From NCBI RefSeq assembly GCF_014863545.1, contig NZ_CP062260.1:3286001-3350000 (forward strand): a stretch of DNA of 64,000 nucleotides. Direction: 5' to 3'. Positions 9,170-18,301 of this stretch are shown in pieces. The translations under genes were made by a program, and so were the position numbers. Numbering within the stretch: position 1 is the stretch's first letter; each line of letters begins with the position of its first letter. The stretch is from Paenibacillus sp. JNUCC32. Its GTDB lineage: Bacteria > Bacillota > Bacilli > Paenibacillales > Paenibacillaceae. The notes beneath the pieces were generated by a model. It was not told the origin of the DNA. It did not search any database and was given only the letters and a program-made list of their open reading frames with translations.

Positions 9170-10075
9170 TTAGTGGTCCCGGGCCATCAAGAAATCCGCG
9201 ATCTCCAGCAGCCTTGTAGGGTCGGCGAAGTTCCCTTCGGAAATGACCCGCTTGGCTTCTGCCGTCAGTCGCTCGACTTCATGCCTCGATGCGTCCAAAC
9301 CGATGAAGTACGGATAGGTCACCTTTTCCTGCTTCACATCGCTTTGTACCGGCTTCCCGAGCTTGGACTCATCCCCGACGAGATCCAGGATATCATCTTG
9401 AATCTGAAAAGCAAGGCCGATATGATGCCCGAAGGTACGCAAGGATTCGATCTGGGAGTCGGAGCACCCGGCAACATGGCCGCCCGCCATCAGCGAGAAC
9501 ATGATTAGATCACTGGTCTTGTGCAGGTGAATATACTCAAGCTGCTCTAACGTCGTGATCCCTTGCTCCCCTTCCATGTCGGCCACCTGACCGCCTACCA
9601 TCCCCCGCGGACCTGCATACTCCGCAAGATCCTCCACGATCGACAGCACGCGCTCTGCTGGAACACCATGCTTTCGGGCAGCCTGGACGACGCTGTAAAA
9701 AGCATGCGTGAGCAAGGCATCCCCCGCCAAAATGGCGCTGGCCTCGCCAAACACCTTATGATTCGTCGGCTTGCCGCGGCGGTAATCATCATCGTCCATC
9801 GCCGGCAGATCATCGTGGATAAGGGAATATGTATGGACCATTTCCACCGCGCAGGCAACCGGAACGGCTGCTTCACGGCTGCCGCCGCCCGCCTCGCATG
9901 CCGCAATGACAAGCAGCGGACGCATTCGCTTGCCGCCTGCCATTAAAGAATACGACATGGACCGCGAAAGGGTTTCAGGAACTTTCCAGCCTGACGGAAA
10001 AAGATTCGTGAACTCGCTGTCCAGCCTGTCACAAATTTCATTCATATATTGATGGATCGTAAGTCTGTTATTCAC
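9170..10075 (-). CDS. ispA: Farnesyl diphosphate synthase (trans-prenyl diphosphate synthase)
   Basis: Builds C15 prenyl diphosphate from IPP and DMAPP/GPP. The first aspartate-rich motif is DDLPAMDDDD and the second is DDILD, with the GKRMRP segment near the N-terminus, all typical of the short-chain prenyl synthases. The GTG at 10075 is preferred because AGGTG stands six bases before it, and it overlaps the end of xseB by 8 bp in the usual coupled manner. An in-frame ATG at 10093 would add six residues but lacks a ribosome site. About 301 residues, as expected. Confidence 0.94.
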   Translation of the reverse strand: MNNRLTIHQYMNEICDRLDSEFTNLFPSGWKVPETLSRSMSYSLMAGGKRMRPLLVIAACEAGGGSREAAVPVACAVEMVHTYSLIHDDLPAMDDDDYRRGKPTNHKVFGEASAILAGDALLTHAFYSVVQAARKHGVPAERVLSIVEDLAEYAGPRGMVGGQVADMEGEQGITTLEQLEYIHLHKTSDLIMFSLMAGGHVAGCSDSQIESLRTFGHHIGLAFQIQDDILDLVGDESKLGKPVQSDVKQEKVTYPYFIGLDASRHEVERLTAEAKRVISEGNFADPTRLLEIADFLMARDH

Positions 10076-10328
10076 CCAGTTCACCTGTCTCATCCAGCGT
10101 CCCGCCGAATGGCTTCCGCTTCAATTCTCCGCCCTCTTCTACGATCATTTCGATTTTCTGCTCGACCTGCTCCAGCTTTTTGCTGCACATCTGCGACAGC
10201 TTCATGCCCTGTTGAAATAAATCGATGGCTTTTTCAAGCGGCACATCTCCGTCTTCCAGCTGCTCAACTATCGTCTCCAGCTGAGCCATCGCTTCTTCGA
10301 AGCTGATCTCCAGTGTTTCATTCGCCAA
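10068..10328 (-). CDS. xseB: Exodeoxyribonuclease VII small subunit
   Basis: Small helical subunit that assembles on XseA to make the single-strand-specific exonuclease VII. The protein is about 86 residues with the family pattern SFEEAMAQLETIVEQLEDGDVPLEKAIDLFQQGMKL. It overlaps xseA by 11 bp. The TTG at 10328 lies nine bases after GGAGG. The ATG at 10337 touches the ribosome site directly and would add three residues (MKR). Translationally coupled to xseA. Confidence 0.93.
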   Translation of the reverse strand: MANETLEISFEEAMAQLETIVEQLEDGDVPLEKAIDLFQQGMKLSQMCSKKLEQVEQKIEMIVEEGGELKRKPFGGTLDETGELGE

Positions 10329-11703
10329 TCTCTTCATCCTCCTTCATTCCCCACACTTGACATTGCAGCTGTCCATCGTTGACCCTTACGTTCACCAAAT
10401 CACCTAATTGCACGTCTTCTATCGATTTGACAAGCTTTTGCTCTTTCTCGTCATACACGAGACTGTATCCTCTCGACATGATCTTCAGCGGGCTGAGCGC
10501 ATCGAGATGACGCATCTCGGTTTGCAGCTGCGACATCTTGGACTTCATGATCGACTGCATCGCATTCATTAACTGCCGGTTGGCCTGCTCTTTCCTTTTG
10601 GCGGCGAACTCCGCTTGAGTCCGCGGATTATATCGGATCAGGCCCTGGTGCAGCGATTTTTGATGCTGGCGGACCAGGGAAAGCCTGGATTTCAGGTGGC
10701 CCTGCAGCCGCTGGGACAGCATGTCCAGCCGTTCGGCATGCTGAAGCATATACCGACGGGGATGTACCAGGACCGGGGATCGTTGAAGCGATATCAAACG
10801 TTCCCGGCTCCGCTGAAGGCGCTGCTGCAACCCCTGATTCAGCTGGCGCTGTCTTTGGGCAAGCTGCCCTCTCAGTTCTGCGCTGCTCGGAACCGCAAGT
10901 TCCGCTGCGGCCGTTGGCGTGGCGGCTCGAAGATCCGCGACAAAATCGGCGATCGTAAAATCCGTTTCGTGCCCGACGGCCGAAACGATTGGAATATGGG
11001 ATTGATAAATGGCCCTTGCAACGATCTCTTCATTAAACGCCCAGAGTTCTTCCAGTGATCCGCCTCCGCGCCCAACGATTAGCACATCAGCCTCTGCCAT
11101 GTCGTTCATCGTCCGAATGGCCTTGACGATCGAAGGCGCAGCCCCTTTGCCTTGAACCAGCACCGGATACAAAATGGCGTTCGCCTGAGGATAGCGCCTC
11201 CGGATCGTAATCATGATATCCCGCACGGCAGCCCCCGTTGGCGACGTGATCACGCCGATCGTCTTGGGATAGCGCGGCAGCGGCCGCTTGCGATCAGCAG
11301 CAAACAAGCCCTCTTCCTCCAGCTTCGACTTCAGCTGTTCATAAGCGAGATACAAGCTGCCGATGCCGTCCGGCTGCATTTGGACGGCATAGAATTGGTA
11401 CTGACCATCCCGTTCATACACCGAGACATTGCCCTTCGCTATGACTCGCGACCCTTCCTTGGGGATAAAAGGCAGCCTCTGGTTATGAGTCGCAAACATG
11501 ATCGCACGGATCCGGCTGCCTTCGTCCTTTAAGGTAAAGTACATATGTCCGCTGGAATGATGGGTAAAATTCGATATCTCGCCACGGATCCATACGTCGG
11601 ATAGCCTGGAGTCGCCTTCCATCTTCATGCGAATATATCGGTTTAAATCCTTAACGGATAATACTCGTCCTGGATCGGCCGTCTTCATGTCAGGCCAGCC
11701 CAT
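10318..11703 (-). CDS. xseA: Exodeoxyribonuclease VII large subunit
   Basis: Catalytic subunit of exonuclease VII. An N-terminal OB fold ([20 protein letters not shown], ~40-110) is followed by the catalytic domain with [27 protein letters not shown] and [17 protein letters not shown] (~145-260), then a long coiled-coil arm (~270-400) and a C-terminal segment. 461 residues, normal for the family. The chosen ATG lies five bases after AAAAGG and overlaps folD by 14 bp; an ATG at 11688 just after folD is an alternative. Confidence 0.97.
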   Translation of the reverse strand: MGWPDMKTADPGRVLSVKDLNRYIRMKMEGDSRLSDVWIRGEISNFTHHSSGHMYFTLKDEGSRIRAIMFATHNQRLPFIPKEGSRVIAKGNVSVYERDGQYQFYAVQMQPDGIGSLYLAYEQLKSKLEEEGLFAADRKRPLPRYPKTIGVITSPTGAAVRDIMITIRRRYPQANAILYPVLVQGKGAAPSIVKAIRTMNDMAEADVLIVGRGGGSLEELWAFNEEIVARAIYQSHIPIVSAVGHETDFTIADFVADLRAATPTAAAELAVPSSAELRGQLAQRQRQLNQGLQQRLQRSRERLISLQRSPVLVHPRRYMLQHAERLDMLSQRLQGHLKSRLSLVRQHQKSLHQGLIRYNPRTQAEFAAKRKEQANRQLMNAMQSIMKSKMSQLQTEMRHLDALSPLKIMSRGYSLVYDEKEQKLVKSIEDVQLGDLVNVRVNDGQLQCQVWGMKEDEEIGE

Positions 11704-12550
11704 TCAGCCTTTTGGCGGCTATCAGTGTATTCTGCATGAGCATCGTGATGGTCATCGGTCCCACGCCTCCGGGAACCGGAGTAATCGGGCCGGACACTGC
11801 CTTCACGCTCTCAAAGTCAACGTCCCCGGCAAGCTTTCCGTTCTCCAAGCGGTTCATGCCGACATCGATAACGACGGCACCGGGTTTCACGTAGCTGGCA
11901 TCAATCATGTTCGCTCGGCCGATCGCCACGACCAGGATGTCCGCTTGACGCGCGATTTCCGCCATATTCCCCGTTTTGGAGTGGCACATCGTAACGGTCG
12001 CGTTCTCGCGCTGAAGAAGAAGAGATACCGGTTTGCCGACGATATTGGATCTCCCGATCACGACCGCATGTTTGCCTGCAATCTCAATGCCTGTCCGCTT
12101 GATCATTTCAATCACGCCGGCCGGCGTGCATGGCAGGAGACTGTCATCGCCTATTACGAGGTTACCCACATTAACCGGGTGGAAACCATCCACGTCCTTC
12201 TCCACCGCAATCGCATCGATGACGGCCTTTTCCTCGATGTGTTTAGGCAAAGGTAGCTGGACCAGTATTCCATGGATGGATTCCTGGGCATTGAGCTTGT
12301 CCACAAGCGCGAGCACTTCGTTCTGGCTGGAATCGGCGGGCAGACGATGCACCTCGGAATAAAAGCCCAGATCGTGGCACGCTTTCTCCTTGTTGCGAAC
12401 GTAGACATGCGAAGCCGGATCATCTCCTACAAGTACAACAGCCAAACCAGGACGTACATTCTGCTTGGACAATTGTTCTACTTCTAACGCAATCCCCTTG
12501 CGAATTTCTTCCGAAATCTGTTTTCCGCTAATAATCGTTGCTTCTGTCAT
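11690..12550 (-). CDS. folD: Bifunctional methylenetetrahydrofolate dehydrogenase/cyclohydrolase
   Basis: Interconverts 5,10-methylene-THF and 10-formyl-THF in one-carbon metabolism. The 286 residues include the catalytic region YVRNKEKAC (Tyr and Lys), the QLPLPKH motif, the Rossmann motif [12 protein letters not shown] and the C-terminal [18 protein letters not shown]. The ATG follows GGAGGAG. It sits between nusB and xseA, as in Bacillus. Confidence 0.98.
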   Translation of the reverse strand: MTEATIISGKQISEEIRKGIALEVEQLSKQNVRPGLAVVLVGDDPASHVYVRNKEKACHDLGFYSEVHRLPADSSQNEVLALVDKLNAQESIHGILVQLPLPKHIEEKAVIDAIAVEKDVDGFHPVNVGNLVIGDDSLLPCTPAGVIEMIKRTGIEIAGKHAVVIGRSNIVGKPVSLLLQRENATVTMCHSKTGNMAEIARQADILVVAIGRANMIDASYVKPGAVVIDVGMNRLENGKLAGDVDFESVKAVSGPITPVPGGVGPMTITMLMQNTLIAAKRLNGLA

Positions 12551-12616
12551 CCTGATCTCTCCTCCATTATGATTGAATCATTACGTTTCAAGCTGGGCAT
12601 GAACATGCGTGCAGAT

Positions 12617-13075
12617 TTAGGACTGACGCAGCTTCACCTTGACTTGATCCAGCTCTTGAATCATCCGGCCCAGTACGCCGTTGACGAACTTGCCCGATTC
12701 CTCGGTTCCGAAATGCTTGGACAGTTCGATCGCTTCGTTAACCGCCACTTTCCCGGGCACGTCATCGCGATAAGTCAGCTCGTACACGGCCAGTCGCAGG
12801 ATTTGACGATCCACGCGGGAAAGACGGCTTACCTGCCAGCCTTTCAAATAATGAGCGAGGAGATCGTCAATCGAATCCTTGGATTCCCATGTTCCGTTGA
12901 CCAGCTGCAGCACATATTCCTTCATTTGAACCTCGTCGCCAATGACCCGCTCGGTCTCATTCTCTTCGGCCGCTTCGGAGAGCAGCATCGACACGGCTTC
13001 CATGCTGTCGACTTCGTTCATCTCCATCTGGTAAAGGCTCTGAACGACAATCTCTCTAGCTACACGTCTTTTCAT
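12617..13075 (-). CDS. nusB: Transcription antitermination factor NusB
   Basis: All-helical RNA-binding factor that joins NusE on boxA RNA during rRNA transcription. The 152 residues begin MKRRVAREIVVQSLYQMEM and contain the conserved RVDRQILRLAVYEL and NEAIELSKHFG segments. AGGAGG precedes the ATG. It is separated from the upstream DUF2273 gene by a large hairpin (13171-13249), so it probably has its own promoter in the ~95 bp between. Confidence 0.97.
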   Translation of the reverse strand: MKRRVAREIVVQSLYQMEMNEVDSMEAVSMLLSEAAEENETERVIGDEVQMKEYVLQLVNGTWESKDSIDDLLAHYLKGWQVSRLSRVDRQILRLAVYELTYRDDVPGKVAVNEAIELSKHFGTEESGKFVNGVLGRMIQELDQVKVKLRQS

Positions 13076-13161
13076 TATGTTCCTCCTGTGGACCCTGCCG
13101 AATCCATTTTTCTAATTAGTATGATCCATTTGCCGTCAAGACTTGACAACAATTAAACGCC

Positions 13162-13249
13162 AAAAAAAAACCTGTGAATATCTCTCTCCGCAAAAAAGGC
13201 GCACTACACCTGTCCTCAGCATTTTTTCCGGAGAAAGCATATCACAGGG
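13162..13249 (-). terminator. Very large imperfect hairpin, probably terminator of the asp23-amaP-DUF2273 unit
   Basis: CCTGTGA...TCTCTCCG (13171-13190) pairs with CGGAGA...TATCACAGG (13228-13248), and an inner AAAAAA (13192-13197) faces TTTTTT (13222-13227). The structure is nearly 80 nt long and is followed on the minus strand by a run of about nine T. It lies between the end of the DUF2273 gene and nusB. Its size is unusual for a simple terminator. Confidence 0.7.
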
Positions 13250-13250
13250 T

Positions 13251-13484
13251 TCATTTAAACGGCCGCCAGCGCTCGGAAAGCCAACGTCCCCATTCCTGAA
13301 AGTGGAAGATGGAGCCCTGCTTCAGATCCTTGCGCTTGCCAAATATATAGCCGATAAATACCACTAATGCAAAGAACAGCATATCCCAAAAACCGGATAA
13401 TAAATAAATCAGTCCGCACACAAGCCCGCCGGCCACCCCGGCAATTCTTCCTCTGTGACTCTCCCATATTTCTTTCCAAGGCAT
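13251..13484 (-). CDS. DUF2273 family small membrane protein
   Basis: The 77-residue protein has two hydrophobic segments (about 14-31 and 33-49, the second ending FIGYIFGKRKD) typical of the small DUF2273 proteins that accompany Asp23 and AmaP genes. A Trp/Arg-rich C-terminal tail follows. GAGGTG precedes the ATG. It is 15 bp downstream of amaP, so the three are probably one transcript. Role unknown; the neighbourhood suggests a membrane partner of the Asp23 layer. Confidence 0.82.
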   Translation of the reverse strand: MPWKEIWESHRGRIAGVAGGLVCGLIYLLSGFWDMLFFALVVFIGYIFGKRKDLKQGSIFHFQEWGRWLSERWRPFK

Positions 13485-13499
13485 TTGGGAAGCTCACCT

Positions 13500-14039
13500 C
13501 TATTCCACGCGGCTCTTGAAGCTTGGTGCCTGAACCACGTTAGCAATATATACGGATACGGATGATACGGGTATTCCTGTTGTATCTTCAACGAAGTCGT
13601 GCACCTGCTTCTGCACTTCGGTAGTCAGCGTAGGAATGGATTCCTCGCCATCAACCACGGCGCGAATCGCAATATCAAGACCCGACTGGGATACCTTGAT
13701 CCGCGATTTCAGATCCTTCACTCCGCGGACGCGCGAAGCCGCCTTCAAGCAGAGATTCTCGATCGTCTCCACGGAGATTTGGATATCGCCGAATTCCGTT
13801 CGCTGATCGATGGAGTTCAGGTTCGAGCGATCGCGCCTGACGGAGATGTAGAAAAAACGGATGCTCAGCAAAAACAAAACCGCAGCTACGATAATTCCAG
13901 CCCAGAAAAGGCGTTGTTCCTGAACATTCGTTAATTCGTAAGGAACAGCGCCACTCAACAGGAGGATGGCAACTACGGATATAACACCGATACTTAAGCT
14001 GTAGATAAACAGCAAAAGTCTGTCCATGATTTTGGCCAC
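13500..14039 (-). CDS. amaP: AmaP, membrane anchor for Asp23 (alkaline shock response)
   Basis: In Staphylococcus, AmaP tethers Asp23 to the membrane. This 179-residue homologue has two transmembrane segments (about 8-30 and 45-65) followed by an Asp23-like cytoplasmic domain (FGDIQISVETIENLCLKAASRVRGVKDL onward). The start is GTG after AAGGAGG with slightly long spacing. It lies between the asp23-family gene (70 bp upstream) and the DUF2273 gene. Assignment rests on the two-helix plus Asp23-like layout and the neighbours. Confidence 0.88.
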   Translation of the reverse strand: MAKIMDRLLLFIYSLSIGVISVVAILLLSGAVPYELTNVQEQRLFWAGIIVAAVLFLLSIRFFYISVRRDRSNLNSIDQRTEFGDIQISVETIENLCLKAASRVRGVKDLKSRIKVSQSGLDIAIRAVVDGEESIPTLTTEVQKQVHDFVEDTTGIPVSSVSVYIANVVQAPSFKSRVE

Positions 14040-14109
14040 GATTCAGCACAGCCTCCTTAAATTAGATTAAACCCTCGACATCGCTGCCCAGGGCTAGCCT
14101 GAAACTATT

Positions 14110-14523
14110 CTATTTGACGCGTTGAGCCAAATCCAATTCTTCCGTCTTCTCCACGGATTTCATGAAATGGACGTCATGAATATGTACATTGACTTCAATC
14201 ACCGTAAGCCCTGTCATATTCTCAATCGAACGTTTCACGTTGCGCTGGATTTCCCCGGCAACTTCCGGAAGACGATGGCCATATTCCACGATGACGGATA
14301 CGTCAACGGCAGCTTCCCGTTGTCCGACTTCAACTTTAACGCCCTTGGATAAATTCTTGCGTCCGAGCAGCTCCGCAATGCCGCCTGCAAAGCCTCCGCT
14401 CATCCCCGCAACACCGCGTACCTCGACCGTAGCGAGTCCGGCGATGACTTCAATTACTTCCGGTGCAATCTGAATCTCACCGATATCTGTACGTTCAAAT
14501 TCTGTAGGCAAAGTTTCCGCCAT
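14110..14523 (-). CDS. Asp23/Gls24 family envelope stress protein (YqhY-like)
   Basis: The 137-residue protein begins MAETLPTEFERTDIGEIQIAPEVIEVIAGLATVEVRGVAGMSGG, the hallmark of the family, and ends with the VIEVNVHIHDVHF strand. In Bacillus, YqhY is encoded beside accBC and its loss perturbs acetyl-CoA carboxylase; the same position here supports orthology. The ATG at 14523 follows AAAGGTG; the open frame runs further upstream to 14580 but without a ribosome site. It is followed by amaP and DUF2273 genes. Confidence 0.93.
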   Translation of the reverse strand: MAETLPTEFERTDIGEIQIAPEVIEVIAGLATVEVRGVAGMSGGFAGGIAELLGRKNLSKGVKVEVGQREAAVDVSVIVEYGHRLPEVAGEIQRNVKRSIENMTGLTVIEVNVHIHDVHFMKSVEKTEELDLAQRVK

Positions 14524-14606
14524 TGTCTCAACACACCTTTCAGAATAAGTTAGCGGATGCACCCGAACTGCATAACGCATGCGCTCTTATTACTCATACT
14601 ATACCA

Positions 14607-14637
14607 TTTGGCCAAGTTTATGACAAACTTGGCCAAA
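14607..14637. repeat. 13-bp perfect hairpin between accC and the asp23-family gene
   Basis: TTTGGCCAAGTTT (14607-14619) and AAACTTGGCCAAA (14625-14637) pair perfectly around a 5-nt loop, beginning 4 bp after the accC stop. On the minus strand no T-run follows, so it is probably an mRNA 3'-end stabiliser or a partial terminator. Such a site can lower read-through into asp23-amaP. Confidence 0.7.
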
Positions 14638-14641
14638 GGTT

Positions 14642-15985
14642 TTAAATCTCATTTTCTTCCAAAAACTTAATATCGAAGTCGCCCTTCAAGAAGGTAGGAT
14701 GCTTCAGCAGTTTCTGATGGAACGGGATGGTCGAATAGATCCCTTCAATCTCGAATTCAGCCAAAGCGCGTTTCATCTTCGCGATCGCTTCATCGCGGGT
14801 CGGCGCCCATACAATGAGCTTGGCAATCATCGAATCGTAATAAGGCGAAATCGTGTACCCGGGATATGCCGCGCTGTCCACCCGCACGCCAGGACCGCCC
14901 GGAGGCAAATAGAATTGAATGGTTCCCGGTGCAGGCATGAAGCCCTTGTCCGGATTCTCGGCATTGATCCGGCACTCGATAGACCAGCCGTTAATGACGA
15001 CATCCTCTTGACTGAAGGAAAGCGTGTTGCCTTCAGCAACGGAGATCATTTCCTGAATCAGGTCCACGCCGGTTACCATCTCCGTTACCGGATGCTCCAC
15101 CTGAATCCGCGTGTTCATCTCCATGAAGTAGAACTGTCCGTCCTGGCCCAGCAAAAATTCAAGCGTGCCGGCACCGGAGTAGTTTACCGCTTTTGCCGCG
15201 CGAACGGCGGCTTCACCCATTCGGCTGCGTACCTCTTCACTTAGCACCGGACAAGGAGCTTCTTCAACCAGCTTCTGTCTTCGGCGCTGCACGGAACAGT
15301 CACGCTCCCCGAGATGCACGGCGTTGCCGTGTTTATCGGCGATAATCTGAATCTCCACGTGCTTCATGCCGGTTAGATATTTTTCAAGATACACGCCAGC
15401 ATTGCCGAAAGCCTTCTGGGCTTCCTGCTGCGCGTTCGTAATCTGTTTGATCAGCGATTCCTCATCCTCGGCGATTCGAATCCCCTTACCTCCGCCGCCT
15501 GCGGTCGCTTTGATAATGACCGGGTAACCGATGTCGCGTGCGAGCATGACGGCCTCGTCCAGATCCTCGACCAATCCGTCGGACCCGGGAATAACCGGAA
15601 CCCCCGCATCCTTCATCGTTTGCTTCGCCACCGCCTTGTCGCCCATGCGGTTGATCGCGTCAGCGGAAGGGCCGATAAAGGTAATGTTGCAGGATTCACA
15701 GATCTCCGCGAAATCCGCGTTCTCGGCCAAAAAGCCGTAACCGGGGTGAATCGCGTCACACTCGGTCAGCGTAGCCACGCTCATGATATTCGTGAAATTC
15801 AAATAGCTGTCTTTCGATAATGTAGGGCCGATGCAATAGGCCTCGTCCGCCAAGCGAACATGAAGAGATTCCCGGTCCGGCTCCGAGTATACGGCAACGG
15901 TTGCGATGCCAAGCTCCCGGCAAGCCCGGATGATACGGACGGCTATCTCTCCGCGGTTCGCGATAAGCACTTTTTGAAATGTCAT
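14642..15985 (-). CDS. accC: Acetyl-CoA carboxylase biotin carboxylase subunit
   Basis: ATP-dependent carboxylation of the biotin on AccB, the first half-reaction of fatty-acid synthesis. The 447 residues show the ATP-grasp layout: N-terminal fold ([22 protein letters not shown]), glycine-rich loop [29 protein letters not shown], and the catalytic [19 protein letters not shown] precedes the ATG. It is downstream of accB by 54 bp. Confidence 0.98.
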   Translation of the reverse strand: MTFQKVLIANRGEIAVRIIRACRELGIATVAVYSEPDRESLHVRLADEAYCIGPTLSKDSYLNFTNIMSVATLTECDAIHPGYGFLAENADFAEICESCNITFIGPSADAINRMGDKAVAKQTMKDAGVPVIPGSDGLVEDLDEAVMLARDIGYPVIIKATAGGGGKGIRIAEDEESLIKQITNAQQEAQKAFGNAGVYLEKYLTGMKHVEIQIIADKHGNAVHLGERDCSVQRRRQKLVEEAPCPVLSEEVRSRMGEAAVRAAKAVNYSGAGTLEFLLGQDGQFYFMEMNTRIQVEHPVTEMVTGVDLIQEMISVAEGNTLSFSQEDVVINGWSIECRINAENPDKGFMPAPGTIQFYLPPGGPGVRVDSAAYPGYTISPYYDSMIAKLIVWAPTRDEAIAKMKRALAEFEIEGIYSTIPFHQKLLKHPTFLKGDFDIKFLEENEI

Positions 15986-16039
15986 GCAGTAACCTCCTTC
16001 GGACTCATACGACTCTCGTTCTTGGCGAGTCCCTCCATA

Positions 16040-16543
16040 TTACTCCGGCTTCACCAGGAACAGAGGCTGCCCGAATTCTACAAGCTGACCGTTCTGCGCG
16101 AGAACCTCAACGATTTCGCCCTTGATCTCTGCTTCCAGTTCATTCATCAGCTTCATGGCCTCGATGATGCAGACCGTCGATTTCTCCGTCACCTTGTCCC
16201 CCGGGCTTACAAACGGTCCAGCCTCAGGCGATGGGGAACGGTAGAAGGTTCCTACCATCGGTGATACGATTTTATGTAATGAGCTGTTGCTATCCTCCGC
16301 TGAATCCTGCTGAGGTGCCGCTGCAGGAGCTTGATTCCCCGTATTCGGCTGTACGATCTGCGGTGCCATCACTTGCTGAGCCGGTATGTACGCTTGCGGC
16401 GCGGCCTGATAGTTGTTAACGACCTCGGCTGCATTGGGTTTCTTAATGGATAAGCGTGTACCTTCGCTCTCAATCTCCAGTTCATGCACGGAAGTTTGAT
16501 CCACCAGCTTAATAAGTTCCTTAATTTCGTTTAATTTAAACAT
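16040..16543 (-). CDS. accB: Acetyl-CoA carboxylase biotin carboxyl carrier protein
   Basis: Carries the biotin that shuttles carboxyl groups. The N-terminal ~40 residues interact with the complex, a Pro/Ala/Gln-rich linker spans ~45-85, and the C-terminal biotinyl domain ends with the attachment motif EAMKLMNE, lysine K131. 167 residues. AAGGAG precedes the ATG. First gene of accB-accC, placed after the spoIIIA operon as in Bacillus. Confidence 0.98.
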   Translation of the reverse strand: MFKLNEIKELIKLVDQTSVHELEIESEGTRLSIKKPNAAEVVNNYQAAPQAYIPAQQVMAPQIVQPNTGNQAPAAAPQQDSAEDSNSSLHKIVSPMVGTFYRSPSPEAGPFVSPGDKVTEKSTVCIIEAMKLMNELEAEIKGEIVEVLAQNGQLVEFGQPLFLVKPE

Positions 16544-16634
16544 GATCGACGTTCACTCCTTCACTTTCTTGGAAGCCCTTGCTTAGGACAGTCAGTCAAT
16601 AGCTTAGAGTATTATATCACAATCGAGCGAAATA

Positions 16635-16666
16635 GAAAGAGCCCAAGGCAATCCTTAGACTCTTTC
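16635..16666 (-). terminator. Probable terminator after spoIIIAH
   Basis: GAAAGAG (16635-16641) pairs with CTCTTTC (16660-16666), with further pairing CAAGG/CCTTA inside. On the minus strand it is followed by TATTTCG, a weak T-run. It stands between the sporulation operon and accB and would insulate the housekeeping accBC genes. Confidence 0.5.
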
Positions 16667-16712
16667 GGGTTTATCGTATATCCGTGGTTTATGTTGAAAT
16701 CTGCGGACAAGC

Positions 16713-17576
16713 TTATGGCGCAACATATTGGACGGTTACTTTATCCGGCGAAACCTTCAATTCCTTCATCACAAGACTGACGATGTCCGCCGCGCCTTTG
16801 GCATCGAGTTTCTCGCTCAGAACGACCACATTATATTTCTCGCTCTCTTCCTTTACTACGGCGTTGCCGAATTGCTGCTGCAGGGTTTCCTCGATGCTGA
16901 GAATGACTTCCTCTTTCGCTTCCGCCGCTTTCAGCTGCTGGGTAGCTTGCGCTGTTTCTTCCGGTTTATTTTCATGGTTGTCGATTTTTGTCATTAATTC
17001 ATCGTATAATTTATTATTTTTTTGTGCGCGGTCCAGTTTATAGGAATCCAGCTGTGCGATTGCAGACGTTGCGTTCGCTGCCACTTCCTCCAGCACTTCT
17101 TTATCCGATTTTTCGCCGCTCGTGCTGCTGGTGTCCTTGGAAGTCTCTGCTTCGTCCTTGCCGGTGCTGCTGGCGTCTTTGGATTTATCGGCTCCATCCG
17201 TGGATTCCTTCACTTCCGGTTCTTGCGGCTTATCCGCTTCTCCGGCCGCTTTCCCTTGGTCATCCTGCTCACCTTGCGTTGCCTCTGCAGGATCCTCCGT
17301 GCCGGTTACGCCCGTATCCGTCGTTCCGGTCCCTTGCTCGTTGGCTCCGGAATCTCCGTCCGTGCCTTCTTCGAGAACTTCGTTCACAACCAGCTCGTCG
17401 CCTGCGGTTCCATTGGCTTCCTGTCCTGCGCCGGGCTTCTGACCGTCCACCTGCGTGCTCTCGGCAACCGGCGGCGCTTTCGTTCCCGAATCGTCCGTGA
17501 ACAAGTAGTAGGCGGACAGGATGACCATTAAACTAAGCATGGATACTAACCATATGGTTTGTCTTTTGTTATTCAT
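16713..17576 (-). CDS. spoIIIAH: Stage III sporulation protein AH
   Basis: Mother-cell membrane protein that pairs with forespore SpoIIQ to build the feeding-tube channel. The 287 residues begin with a short cytoplasmic tail, one transmembrane segment (~8-26, IWLVSMLSLMVILSAYYLF), then a very long, low-complexity Asp/Glu/Thr/Lys/Gly linker (~30-170). The C-terminal YscJ/FliF-like domain ends KELKVSPDKVTVQYV. The linker makes it longer than the Bacillus subtilis protein (about 218 residues). AAAGGAGG precedes the ATG. Last gene of the spoIIIA operon. Confidence 0.95.
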   Translation of the reverse strand: MNNKRQTIWLVSMLSLMVILSAYYLFTDDSGTKAPPVAESTQVDGQKPGAGQEANGTAGDELVVNEVLEEGTDGDSGANEQGTGTTDTGVTGTEDPAEATQGEQDDQGKAAGEADKPQEPEVKESTDGADKSKDASSTGKDEAETSKDTSSTSGEKSDKEVLEEVAANATSAIAQLDSYKLDRAQKNNKLYDELMTKIDNHENKPEETAQATQQLKAAEAKEEVILSIEETLQQQFGNAVVKEESEKYNVVVLSEKLDAKGAADIVSLVMKELKVSPDKVTVQYVAP

Positions 17577-17645
17577 TTGAACTTTTCCTCCTTTAATTGA
17601 AAACCTGTGGCACGAATGATCGGATCATCCGCAGGACTTCGTTTA

Positions 17646-18287
17646 TTACTGTTTGCGTGGGACAACGGATATACGATAAGATGGAACGTTCAGACCCCGC
17701 TGGATCGCATCCACGATCAAGCTCTTTACGACTTCATTCTCGGCCCCCTTGGCTACGACGAGCACGCCGCGGACCTGAGGTTTGATCTTCTTGGTGACGA
17801 TCGGCGTCTCTTCGCCCGAAGAGTCATAGGTGACGATCTGGCCGTCGCGCTGGTAACTCGTGACATGGCGTTTCCCCCCGTTGGCATCGGTTTCTTCCGT
17901 GAGTTCCTGCGTATCCTTCATATTTCGCTGCACCACCAGTTCTTCAGTAGATTCCACGGTCACCATGACATCCACGGACCCGACGCCAACGATCTGTTCC
18001 AGCATGGTCTTGGTGCGCATTTCGAAATCCTGCTCGATGCTTTCGAATTCACCGCCGCCGCTGTTGCTCGCAGCCCCCTGGGTTGTTGAGACCGCGGCGG
18101 TGTCCGGCGGCGGTTCGCGGCCGATATTCTCATGATCCAGCTTCTTGACATTGACGAAGGAGTTGAACAGCATGATCGCGACACCGATCAGGCCAAGAAT
18201 GATCAGCCACCTGAAGGTCTGCATCTTCCTAGCACCGCCGGCTCCTCCGCCAAGCCACTGCTCCAACCGCTTCAACCAATTTCCCAT
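17646..18287 (-). CDS. spoIIIAG: Stage III sporulation protein AG
   Basis: Forms large rings in the SpoIIIA-SpoIIQ complex between mother cell and forespore (family knowledge). After a short N-terminus and one transmembrane segment (~27-45), a Pro/Gly/Ser spacer leads to the ring-building domain (TMLEQIVGVGSVDVMVTVESTEE) and a C-terminal RVRGV-like segment (KIKPQVRGVLVVAKGAENEVVK). Two adjacent ATGs (18290 and 18287) and an upstream GTG (18296) are possible; 18287 has the best spacing to GGAGG. The stop of spoIIIAF is 14 bp upstream. Confidence 0.94.
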   Translation of the reverse strand: MGNWLKRLEQWLGGGAGGARKMQTFRWLIILGLIGVAIMLFNSFVNVKKLDHENIGREPPPDTAAVSTTQGAASNSGGGEFESIEQDFEMRTKTMLEQIVGVGSVDVMVTVESTEELVVQRNMKDTQELTEETDANGGKRHVTSYQRDGQIVTYDSSGEETPIVTKKIKPQVRGVLVVAKGAENEVVKSLIVDAIQRGLNVPSYRISVVPRKQ

Positions 18288-18301
18288 CATCCTCACCTCC
18301 G

